NCBI GenBank assembly: GCA_029938515.1
Contig: JAOZUU010000234.1
Location: forward strand, 1-5,250
Source: Desulfobacterales bacterium
GTDB taxonomy: Bacteria > Desulfobacterota > Desulfobacteria > Desulfobacterales > QNYZ01
Reading direction: 5' to 3'
DNA: 5,250 nt
A program made the translations under genes and the position numbers. Position 1 is the first letter of the stretch. Every line of letters begins with the position of its first letter. Shown here piece after piece: positions 1-5,250 of the stretch. The notes under the pieces are model-generated. The model was given only the letters and a program-made list of their open reading frames with translations, did not search any database and was not told where the DNA came from.

Positions 1-192
1 CGCATTGTTTCCATGGATAAACGGATGGATTATATTCTTGAAATGTACTGCCAAAAACCCGATTATCGCCGCCGCGGCCAACGACTCTGGGATGTCTCCC
101 GGGAAATGGAAAAACGGATCTTTCAGCACATGTCCTTTCTGCCCGAAGAACTCGAACGGCAGATTGCGGCGACACTGAGTCAGAATCAATAA
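1..192 (+). CDS. C-terminal fragment of an unrecognised protein (gene enters from left edge)
   Basis: Frame 1 is open from the first base to a TAA at 190-192 and encodes 63 residues. The fragment is charged, with many Arg, Glu and Lys (for example PDYRRRGQRLWDVSREMEKR), and its last half (FLPEELERQIAATL) looks helical. No membrane segment, signal peptide or metal-binding motif is visible. An ATG at position 13 could start a 59-residue protein, but no good ribosome binding site can be seen in the 12 bases before it, so a longer gene running in from the left is more likely. Its stop overlaps the end of the convergent glycosyltransferase gene by 7 bp. I do not recognise the family and assign no function. 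Coding status rests on the open frame, the protein-like composition and the tight tail-to-tail packing. Confidence 0.6.
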   Translation, partial: RIVSMDKRMDYILEMYCQKPDYRRRGQRLWDVSREMEKRIFQHMSFLPEELERQIAATLSQNQ

Positions 193-1241
193 GAACTGAG
201 GGTGTCTACAACAAAAAAATAAGGCGCCAGTACAAATATAAACCAGAAAAATGAAATGAGTGTATTGATCGCATCACAGACGGTGTTGTTGGTTACGGGC
301 CAAAAATATTTGTCATGGAATTTAAGGAAGGGGTAATCTTTGTTTTTTACAGAGGTCCGGAACAACACATCAAAGAAATAAAACATCTGCCAGGAGTTTT
401 GGCGGATATAGCGTCCGATGTAAAACCAGGCGCGGATGCTTCCCGAAAATCCCAGATCATACACAAACATTTTGATGGCCGCTCCAAAATAGGGTTTTAA
501 CAGCAGGTGCCCGGTTTCACCCTGGCTGGCGTAGATGGCTCTTGCTCTTTCAAAATATTCCATGCGGCCGGTGCTGTAAAGCGCCATGAGCATGCTCATC
601 AGTATGTACCGGCGGTGGAACCCCTCGACTTCAAAACGGCGACTGGAAGTGTATAATAGCCCGGGCAGGGTGATCCAGGTGCCTCGGGTCCTGATTTTTT
701 CAGCTAATTTCTGGTCTTCTAAAAAATGCTGGCTCTCATCAAAACCGCCCAGGTCTTTAAAGAAAGAACGCTTCAATAGAAAACCCTGGTCTCCATTGGT
801 GGTGTTTATCCTGTTGAAATGCGTTTTTCCTTCGGTGTACCTGAAAGACCTGTCGTTGTTTCGGTTGGACCGTATAAATTTCAGGGGGAAATGTCCGGCT
901 ATCCTGTCATGATCAGCATTCGCAAGGGCCGTGCGCCAGTATTCGAGGGCATTGGACAGCAGGCAGGATTTTTTGATTCTGGTATCCGCGTGTAAAAAAA
1001 GTAGATTGCCGCCGGTAGATCGTCTGAACCCCGCGTTTAGCTGGCTGGCCCGCCCTCGGGGCCCCCGCACAATAACGGGATCAAAAGGGCGGCATCGTTT
1101 AAGGGTGTCATCCGTGGAGCCGCCGTCGGCAATGATAATTTCAAGCCTCACATTTTTTTGAGCTTTCAGGTCCGCCAGCAGGACGGGCAAACATTCCTCT
1201 TCGTTCAGGACGGGGATTATGACTGAAAGGTTATGGTCCAT
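186..1241 (-). CDS. Family 2 glycosyltransferase, TIGR04283-like, with C-terminal membrane extension
   Basis: This 351-residue protein is a GT-A fold family 2 glycosyltransferase that should transfer a sugar from a nucleotide-sugar donor to an unknown acceptor at the cytoplasmic face of the membrane. Seen: the N-terminal strand LSVIIPVLNEE (5-15), the nucleotide-binding ADGGSTDDT (38-46), the metal-binding DXD-equivalent in LHADTRI (83-89), NGDQGFLLKR (149-158) followed by GGFDE, an acidic FLEDQKLAEKIR (173-184) in the place of the catalytic base, and TSSRRFEVEGF (198-208). The last motif and overall order match the TIGR04283 group ('rSAM/selenodomain-associated transferase 2'). Those proteins are usually about 220-240 residues; here roughly 120 extra residues follow, including a hydrophobic segment at about 325-346 that probably anchors it in the membrane. 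The fold begins five residues after the chosen ATG, which supports this start although the ribosome binding site is weak. The kinase gene lies upstream on the same strand after 161 bp. Substrate and pathway cannot be told from the sequence. Confidence 0.88.
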   Translation of the reverse strand: MDHNLSVIIPVLNEEECLPVLLADLKAQKNVRLEIIIADGGSTDDTLKRCRPFDPVIVRGPRGRASQLNAGFRRSTGGNLLFLHADTRIKKSCLLSNALEYWRTALANADHDRIAGHFPLKFIRSNRNNDRSFRYTEGKTHFNRINTTNGDQGFLLKRSFFKDLGGFDESQHFLEDQKLAEKIRTRGTWITLPGLLYTSSRRFEVEGFHRRYILMSMLMALYSTGRMEYFERARAIYASQGETGHLLLKPYFGAAIKMFVYDLGFSGSIRAWFYIGRYIRQNSWQMFYFFDVLFRTSVKNKDYPFLKFHDKYFWPVTNNTVCDAINTLISFFWFIFVLAPYFFVVDTLSSY

Positions 1242-1287
1242 AGGCCGTTATTTATCCGTCGGCTTTATTCTTGAAAAGCTGCATTTA

Positions 1288-1317
1288 AAGATACACCTCA
1301 ACGGGAGTGATTCTCAA
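1288..1317 (-). promoter_or_regulatory. Possible sigma-70-type promoter before the glycosyltransferase
   Basis: On the minus strand, TTGAGA (1317-1312) and TATCTT (1293-1288) are separated by 18 bp, placing a start about 40 nt before the glycosyltransferase ATG. The match is only moderate. The TCTCAA/TTGAGA bases at 1312-1317 and 1338-1343 also form a 6-bp inverted repeat that overlaps the proposed -35 box. It lacks a trailing T-run, so I do not call it a terminator for the kinase transcript. The 161-bp gap holds nothing else I can support. Confidence 0.25.
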
Positions 1318-1402
1318 GAAAAATAGGCGTTCGCTTTTTGAGAGCAGATCAAAAAAAGTTCTGCATATGGGAGGATATGACTCATGGAGCCATTTATGGG
1401 TC

Positions 1403-3835
1403 TCATGCCAGCAAAAAGTCTTGACTCTTATTGTCATTATCCAGCAATTCGCGTATATGCTGGGCAAGCTGGGGCAGCTGCAAAGGTTTATTGGCCACAA
1501 TCTGGATACCCGCTTTGGCCAACTGCTCCTCATTGATCTGGTCAAGATATCCGGTGATTAACATGACAGGCAAATCGGACCTCTGCTGGGTCAATTTACG
1601 AGCCAGGTTAAGCCCGCTGATACCCGGCATGCCATGATCGGTGATAACCAGGTCAAATTGGTTAATATCCAAGGAAAATTGGTTCAGCGCTTGATTCGGA
1701 TCGGTAAAACAGGCGACTTCATACCCCAGTGAGATTAGCAATCCCTCCATGGTATTGGCAAGCATGGGTTCATCATCCACAAATAGAATCCTTTCGTTTC
1801 CGAAAGGCAATTCATCATTTCGCTTATCAGATTTATCATCACACTTTACTTCGGCAACAGGCAGATAAACTTCGAAAGTGGTTCCCTTGCCAGGCTCGCT
1901 CGAAACCTCGATGGTTCCATTATGGGATTTGATAATGCCATGGACAACGGACAACCCCAGTCCCGTTCCTTTGTCTTGTTCTTTCGTTGTGAAGAAAGGA
2001 TCGAAAATATATGCAAGCTTGTTCTTATCTATACCGCAACCCGTGTCAGCCACTGTCAATTTCAGGTAATTTCCCGATTCTAAATCAAGGTTCAGGTCTG
2101 TATTACCTGCCGGGATCATCTGGCTCTCAAGCATGACCTCTATGCTGCCGCCATTCTCCTCGCAGGCATGGATGGCATTCGTGCAGAGATTCATCATGAT
2201 TTGGTGAATCTGACCGACATCCGCCAATACTTTTTCAGTATCTTCCTTAATGTCTAATTGAAGCGAGATATTTTTCGGCATGGTCGCTCTAAGCAATTTC
2301 GTGGCTTCTTTGATAATCGGAGATAAATAGATATGTTGTAAATCTTGCTTGCCCTTACGACTGAAGGTGAGAATCTGCAATACAAGATCGGCTGCCCGCA
2401 AAACAGCAGTCTCTACTTTATCCAGGCGCCCTCGAACGGGAGCATCCGGATCGGTTTCCATTTTCGCTAGTTCCACATAACCGAGAATTCCAGCCAGAAT
2501 ATTGTTTAAATCATGGGCAATACCTCCAGACAGGGTACCAATAGCCTCCATCTTCTGGGCTTGATGCAGTTGTTCTTGTAGAGACGATTTTTCTTTGGCG
2601 GATTGCTTCTGATCGGTGATGTCCTGAATCAAAGCAATGAAATAGAGCGGTTCGTTCGATTCATCTCGGACGATGGAAATACTGATCAGGGTCCAGACCT
2701 TGCTGCCATCTTTATGTCGAAATTCCTGTTCAAATAGTTCGTATGGTTTTTTCTTTTTCAGGATACGCCGGATAGCATCGGTAATATTATCGGTTTTAGA
2801 GGAGTATGCCAGGTCGTAAATGGTACTGCTGCACAAAGATTCCACCGAATAACCCGAAATCCGCGACATAAAAGGATTGCATTGTTTGATGGATCCGTCG
2901 GTACTGAACACAAGTAATCCTGAAGCCGCATTGGTTAGCGTTTCAACGGCCCCGGTATTACGACGGATAAAAATAATGCTGGCCCAAATCACGATTAGTA
3001 CGCTTAGCAAAACTAAAAGGGGAAAAATAATTTTAAAGTTACTCATCGCGCCGTAAATATACGACGGTTGCTGGCTCATTACAATTTCCCATGGCGCATC
3101 CTTAAAACGGGATTCCATAAAAAGGGCTTTACGACTGGCATAATAGCGCTGGTCGGCATTTTTCCAGAGGAACCGAGACATAGGATCTTCCGAAATTTTT
3201 TCGTTAAGCACTTGTGCGAGAGGTTCAATAGCATCAACTGAACTAATAAGAATACCGCCCTTCCCGTCAAAAACCGTCAACTCCGTCATGGGTGGCAGTA
3301 TGTTGATCTCACCGATGCCAAAAAGGTAAGTTGAATTAATCTCACCAATGACAATTCCCTTTTCGTCGGACATAATTGAAACCATGTAGATTCTGGAAAT
3401 AGTTTTCGATATTGATTTGGTCAACAGAACGGACATCCCATTATTTAGCCAATTTTTAAGAGAATTGAACCGTTCCGTGATCGATATCTCACTATTTTCA
3501 TCATCGAATTCGGCTTTGAGGTCATAAATGGTGGTGATATTGACAAAATGTTGCGGGCCTTCGGCCAATGAAAAAGGGACCTTCGGTGTGTTTTTAATCG
3601 TTTCGGGATGGACACGTAGTTCGGATTCTAAAAGAAGTAGTTTCTCATAGATAGACATCGCAACGGCTTTAGTGGTCTGCTCCAGGCGTCTGAAGTTTTG
3701 GTCTTTCAAATTTACACGCACCTGGAAGTAAGCAATACAGAATATAACCAGGAGAGGTACCAGGGTACATCCGCAAAAAATTGTGAATATTCGTTTGTCA
3801 AATTTATTTCGGAATATTCTGTTATATTTGTTCAT
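1403..3835 (-). CDS. Membrane hybrid sensor histidine kinase (sensor-PAS-HisKA-HATPase-receiver)
   Basis: An 810-residue hybrid kinase. Order: TM1 at about 16-37, an extracytoplasmic sensor of about 230 residues (38-266; the size suits a double-Cache-like domain, an inference), TM2 at about 267-291, a PAS domain with PAC tail (about 295-411, ending IQDITDQKQ), a short coiled coil (about 408-430), HisKA with phospho-acceptor His441 in GIAHDLNN, and HATPase_c with N-box Asn549/Asn553, G1 DTGCGID (597-603) and G2 GTGLGLS (623-629). A receiver domain (about 681-798) has acidic pocket Asp687/Asp688, phospho-acceptor Asp733 (ITDHGMPG), Thr761 and Lys783. All key residues are present, so it should be active in autophosphorylation and His-to-Asp transfer. 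The HDLNN box places it among NtrB-like kinases. No HPt domain or separate regulator is in the window, so the output partner is unknown. The N-terminal TM1 supports the start; no strong ribosome binding site precedes it. It lies 88 bp downstream of a small sigma-54-promoted ORF with no visible terminator between. Confidence 0.95.
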   Translation of the reverse strand: MNKYNRIFRNKFDKRIFTIFCGCTLVPLLVIFCIAYFQVRVNLKDQNFRRLEQTTKAVAMSIYEKLLLLESELRVHPETIKNTPKVPFSLAEGPQHFVNITTIYDLKAEFDDENSEISITERFNSLKNWLNNGMSVLLTKSISKTISRIYMVSIMSDEKGIVIGEINSTYLFGIGEINILPPMTELTVFDGKGGILISSVDAIEPLAQVLNEKISEDPMSRFLWKNADQRYYASRKALFMESRFKDAPWEIVMSQQPSYIYGAMSNFKIIFPLLVLLSVLIVIWASIIFIRRNTGAVETLTNAASGLLVFSTDGSIKQCNPFMSRISGYSVESLCSSTIYDLAYSSKTDNITDAIRRILKKKKPYELFEQEFRHKDGSKVWTLISISIVRDESNEPLYFIALIQDITDQKQSAKEKSSLQEQLHQAQKMEAIGTLSGGIAHDLNNILAGILGYVELAKMETDPDAPVRGRLDKVETAVLRAADLVLQILTFSRKGKQDLQHIYLSPIIKEATKLLRATMPKNISLQLDIKEDTEKVLADVGQIHQIMMNLCTNAIHACEENGGSIEVMLESQMIPAGNTDLNLDLESGNYLKLTVADTGCGIDKNKLAYIFDPFFTTKEQDKGTGLGLSVVHGIIKSHNGTIEVSSEPGKGTTFEVYLPVAEVKCDDKSDKRNDELPFGNERILFVDDEPMLANTMEGLLISLGYEVACFTDPNQALNQFSLDINQFDLVITDHGMPGISGLNLARKLTQQRSDLPVMLITGYLDQINEEQLAKAGIQIVANKPLQLPQLAQHIRELLDNDNKSQDFLLA

Positions 3836-3924
3836 GTCTATTCACGGTTGTTGCGTGTATTAAAAACCATCTAATCGTGTGGAAAGCGCTATAAATAATC
3901 TTTTGAAATCATAAATTAATTTTT

Positions 3925-4014
3925 TTAGTCAAGGTCACCGAGACTTGGGAAAATCGTTTCGGTAATCTGCTGATCTTCGTCGGAAAAATCGAACAATATA
4001 GATAATTGAATCAT
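3925..4014 (-). CDS. 29-residue acidic peptide ORF behind a sigma-54 promoter
   Basis: Translation from the ATG at 4014 gives MIQLSILFDFSDEDQQITET followed by IFPSLGDLD and a TAA. Support for its being real: a near-ideal GGGAGGTG ribosome binding site lies four or five bases before the ATG, and a well-matched sigma-54 promoter ends just upstream, giving a leader of about 13 nt. The frame stays open upstream to 4134, but that longer version would start before the promoter, so the short form is preferred. The peptide is acidic, with eight Asp/Glu and no Cys, Lys or Arg, a hydrophobic N-terminal patch (ILFDF), and no classical signal peptide. I do not recognise it. It could be a leader peptide for the downstream kinase, a secreted or modified peptide precursor, or a small regulatory protein. 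No modification enzyme or exporter is present in the window, so none of these can be favoured. Confidence 0.55.
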   Translation of the reverse strand: MIQLSILFDFSDEDQQITETIFPSLGDLD

Positions 4015-4024
4015 GACACCTCCC
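4015..4024 (-). promoter_or_regulatory. Strong ribosome binding site deciding the 29-codon ORF start
   Basis: The minus strand reads GGGAGGTGTC directly before the ATG at 4014-4012. This is far stronger than the sites before the kinase or the glycosyltransferase, and it fixes the start of the small ORF. Confidence 0.6.
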
Positions 4025-4036
4025 AATATATAAATT

Positions 4037-4055
4037 ATGCATACATTGTGCCAAA
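4037..4055 (-). promoter_or_regulatory. Sigma-54 (RpoN) -24/-12 promoter
   Basis: The minus strand reads TTTGGCACAATGTATGCAT. It matches the established consensus YTGGCACG-N4-TTGCW at the TGGCAC block and at the GC, and the invariant GG (4052-4051) and GC (4040-4039) are separated by exactly 10 bp. Counting from the -12 C puts +1 at about 4027, an A, leaving a 13-nt leader that consists mainly of the ribosome binding site. Mismatches are an A for the G after TGGCAC and an A for the first T of TTGC. Such promoters need an AAA+ activator bound upstream, but I see no convincing dyad activator site between 4060 and 4200. The promoter would drive the 29-codon ORF and probably the kinase. Confidence 0.65.
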
Positions 4056-4272
4056 TATCGGAATCGATCACGAAACATTTATTTGTATCGCTTATTGGAC
4101 AGTAGTGCGTATAAATCAAACACTTATACTTCAACTAACTATCTAATAACGAAGAATAAAAGTCTGTTCCGGACCATAATGTTTGGAGAAAATTGTAACT
4201 ATAATAACAAGTATGGTTACGTAGACAACCGGGGAGGATCGCCACTGATTTTCCAAGCATCGCTTGAATAGA
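4056..4272. other. AT-rich intergenic stretch without a convincing gene
   Basis: This stretch lies between the minus-strand sigma-54 promoter and the plus-strand terminator and is markedly more AT-rich than the genes around it. It should contain the activator region of the sigma-54 promoter. On the plus strand an open frame runs 4083-4271 and stops one base before the terminator stem; an internal ATG at 4180 would give a 30-residue peptide. Neither start has a clear ribosome binding site and the composition (many Asn, Tyr, Ser) is what AT-rich DNA gives by chance. A TATAAT at 4200-4205 lacks a matching -35 box. A small RNA or short peptide transcript ending at the terminator remains possible. 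Confidence 0.4.
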
Positions 4273-4302
4273 CGCCGGCCATCCGTGCCGGTGGTTATTT
4301 TT
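4273..4302 (+). terminator. Rho-independent terminator (plus strand)
   Basis: CGCCGGC (4273-4279) pairs with GCCGGTG (4287-4293) in a 7-bp stem with one G-U pair and a 7-nt loop, followed by GTTATTTTT (4294-4302). The T-rich tail is on the plus-strand side, so it ends rightward transcription. No convincing rightward gene precedes it within the window apart from the 1-192 fragment far to the left. Confidence 0.6.
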
Positions 4303-4353
4303 AAAGTTCATTCCAGGGATTTACAAAACCGCGCGATTGAATTATCTTGATGA

Positions 4354-4491
4354 TATAGGCTTTCAGATAATGTTTTTGTCCCGCTGTAAGCGGAACTAGA
4401 GGAAGCCTCCCCGAGTAAGTCGTACAACCCGTACGTCGTCGAAGGGAGGCGACCGATAACGCAGTCCAAAAACTTTATCTGAAAGCCTATA
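4354..4491. repeat. 138-bp palindromic element with 25-nt inverted ends (MITE-like)
   Basis: The left arm (4354-4378) begins TATAGGCTTTCAGATAA and the right arm (4467-4491) is its reverse complement. The arms match at 24 of 25 positions and enclose 88 bp. Inside are a CCGCT-GTA-AGCGG hairpin (4381-4393) and a larger arm, GCCTCCC (4405-4411) with GGGAGGC (4444-4450), itself enclosing CGTAC/GTACG (4421-4435). Folded, it makes a three-way junction closed by a long stem. Size, near-perfect terminal inverted repeats and lack of coding capacity fit a non-autonomous miniature transposable element. The TA at each tip could be a TA target duplication, as in Tc1/IS630-type elements. A structured RNA is the alternative. 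It ends 25 bp before the ypfJ-like start codon. No second copy lies in the window. Confidence 0.6.
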
Positions 4492-4516
4492 ACAGGATTC
4501 AAACAGGGGGCCAGCC

Positions 4517-4920
4517 ATGCGATGGCGAAGCGGCAGGAAAAGCACCAATATTGAAGACCGGCGCAGAGTACGCATGTCAAGAACAATTAAAGGCGGGGGG
4601 ATTGGCGTGTTGCTGCTGGCCCTGGTGGGTCTGTTTTTCGGTATTGACCCATCCGGCCTTCTCCAGCGAAACGTTCAGATACAGACGGGGTCCTCGGTTC
4701 AGTCCACCCAAATGACATCCTCGGACCGGGTGACATTGACGAAGCACTTAACGCGGCCAGCATGATCGGTGATGACCGTCTACAAAAACAGGCACAGGGA
4801 TACATCGTTCCCGATTCGTTCACCCACGGCACATCCGTCCAGCGATCCGAGTGGTTCAGGCGCGGCCTTACATCCGGAGATATGGAAAGTTGCGATACTT
4901 TCTCGGCTTACGGACTGTAG
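4517..4920 (+). pseudogene. ypfJ: ypfJ-like neutral zinc metallopeptidase remnant, catalytic core deleted and frameshifted
   Basis: Two pieces of one protein family (Pfam Zn_peptidase, E. coli YpfJ, about 290 residues) are joined out of frame. The N-terminal piece, with an AGGGGG ribosome binding site at 4505-4510, reads MRWRSGRKSTNIEDRR, a Gly-rich turn, a single membrane segment (about 28-42) and [11 protein letters not shown], the usual YpfJ start. The C-terminal piece lies in the +2-shifted frame from about 4717 to the TAG at 4918-4920: [19 protein letters not shown], then [11 protein letters not shown], then [10 protein letters not shown] and CDTF, all typical of the family's end. Missing is roughly 150 residues including the HEXXH zinc site, so no peptidase activity is possible. 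The junction lies between about 4667 and 4717. The N-terminal frame now stops at 4765 after 82 codons with a scrambled tail. The family's role is unknown; it is a membrane-anchored putative peptidase. Confidence 0.85.
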
Positions 4921-4962
4921 GGCCAGTCACGTGAACCTCAATCCGTAGTTGGGATGCAGCGG

Positions 4963-4986
4963 CACATAAAATGTGAAGTTATTTTT
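4963..4986 (+). terminator. Weak hairpin with T-run between convergent genes
   Basis: CACAT (4963-4967) and ATGTG (4971-4975) form a short AT-rich stem with a 3-nt loop, followed by AAGTTATTTTT. It sits in the 75-bp gap between the ypfJ remnant and the convergent DsrE-like gene, where a terminator is expected, but the 5-bp stem is weak. Confidence 0.25.
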
Positions 4987-4995
4987 GCGCGAGCC

Positions 4996-5250
4996 CTAGG
5001 TGAACAGGCAGATTTTGCATTCCGCGGCAAATTCAAGAAACTTCTCGGCGGTCCATACGATCACACCGTCAACCAGTTTGTCCTCGTCGATCTCCATCAT
5101 GTCCACGGTCATTTTACAGGCGATCAATTGAACCCCTTCGATCTGGGCGACTTCCTGAAGATCGGAAAGTGAGGGAATATTGGCCTTGTCGATTTTTCGC
5201 TTCATCATACCCGTGGCGATGCTCGTCATACCGGGAATGGCGCCCATCAC
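4996..5250 (-). CDS. DsrE/DsrF/DrsH-like family protein, C-terminal part (gene continues past right edge)
   Basis: The last 84 residues of a protein of the DsrE_2 type (COG2210, often labelled peroxiredoxin family). Seen: VMGAIPGMTSIATGMMKRKI, then IPSLSDLQEVAQIEGVQLIACKM with a conserved Cys, then MTVDMMEIDEDKLVDGV and a closing FAAECKICLFT before a TAG at 4998-4996. The GMT..AT.MMK block and the VxLIAC(K/Q)MT.D.M block are characteristic of this family. Members are small cytoplasmic proteins linked to sulfur-relay and sulfane-sulfur handling, common in sulfur-metabolising bacteria and archaea; the exact role is not settled. The codon at the window edge is GTG and reads as internal Val, since family members have a further N-terminal nucleotide-binding-like half, so the true start is to the right of the window. 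It converges on the ypfJ remnant with 75 bp between stops. Confidence 0.85.
   Translation of the reverse strand: MMGAIPGMTSIATGMMKRKIDKANIPSLSDLQEVAQIEGVQLIACKMTVDMMEIDEDKLVDGVIVWTAEKFLEFAAECKICLFT

Noticed and set aside
315..1161. Several plus-strand open frames inside the glycosyltransferase gene
   Set aside because: Antisense shadows of a gene with clear family motifs; low-complexity, unrecognisable translations.
1377..1424. Plus-strand 15-codon ORF preceded by GGGAGGAT
   Set aside because: The purine run is only about two bases from the ATG, there is no promoter, and it overlaps the end of the kinase gene on the other strand.
1285..1545. Minus-strand open frame of 86 codons overlapping the kinase end
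   Set aside because: It is an out-of-frame shadow over the receiver-domain coding region; no family signature and no ribosome binding site.
4200..4205. TATAAT as a plus-strand -10 box
   Set aside because: No acceptable -35 hexamer at 16-18 bp upstream; likely chance in AT-rich DNA.
4386..4393. GTAAGCGG as a possible IS66-type end
   Set aside because: There is no matching inverted partner or transposase, and these bases are accounted for by the local hairpin 4381-4393.
4354..4491. Retron ncRNA or integron attC site
   Set aside because: No reverse transcriptase or integrase gene is nearby, and the ends lack the RYYYAAC/GTTRRRY motifs of attC. The long near-perfect terminal arms fit a MITE better.
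4308..4586. Minus-strand 92-codon frame across the palindromic element
   Set aside because: It reads through both inverted repeat arms and the antisense of the ypfJ start; the translation has no protein-like pattern.
4587..4832. Minus-strand 81-codon frame opposite the ypfJ remnant
   Set aside because: Antisense shadow of recognisable YpfJ coding sequence.
1..5250. CRISPR arrays, tRNA and rRNA genes
   Set aside because: No regularly spaced direct repeats, cloverleaf with a TTCRA arm, or rRNA-like conserved stretches were seen on either strand.

Overview
The window looks like a piece of chromosome from a sulfate-reducer-type deltaproteobacterium (Desulfobacterota, Desulfobacteraceae-like). 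This is inferred from three things: a TIGR04283-type glycosyltransferase, an NtrB-like hybrid sensor kinase, and a DsrE/DsrF/DrsH-like sulfur-family protein lie close together, and base composition is moderate. No single marker fixes the taxon.

Layout. (1) Positions 1-192, plus strand: the C-terminal end of a gene that enters from the left and that I do not recognise. It runs tail-to-tail into (2) a family 2 glycosyltransferase on the minus strand (186-1241), and the two stop regions overlap by 7 bp. (3) After a 161-bp gap comes a minus-strand gene (1403-3835) for an 810-residue membrane hybrid histidine kinase: extracytoplasmic sensor, PAS, HisKA/HATPase, C-terminal receiver. (4) Upstream of the kinase, on the same strand, is an easily missed unit: a well-matched sigma-54 (-24/-12) promoter at 4037-4055, a 13-nt leader with a strong ribosome binding site, and a 29-codon ORF (3925-4014). 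No terminator is visible between this ORF and the kinase, 88 bp further on. (5) A plus-strand intrinsic terminator at 4273-4302 closes an AT-rich stretch with no convincing gene. (6) A 138-bp palindromic element (4354-4491) has 25-nt inverted ends and two internal hairpin systems, and resembles a MITE. (7) Immediately downstream is a wrecked ypfJ-like zinc metallopeptidase gene (4517-4920): both ends are recognisable, but the catalytic middle is deleted and the reading frame shifts. (8) The right edge holds the C-terminal 84 residues of a DsrE-like protein on the minus strand (4996 to beyond the window).

Functional reading. The most notable unit is the sigma-54 promoter, the 29-residue peptide and the kinase. 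The kinase has the HDLNN H-box typical of NtrB-like kinases, whose partners are often NtrC-type activators of sigma-54 promoters, so autoregulation through sigma-54 is conceivable but unproven. The right part (palindromic element next to a deleted gene) looks like a decaying or rearranged locus. The glycosyltransferase may be read through from the kinase or from its own weak promoter.
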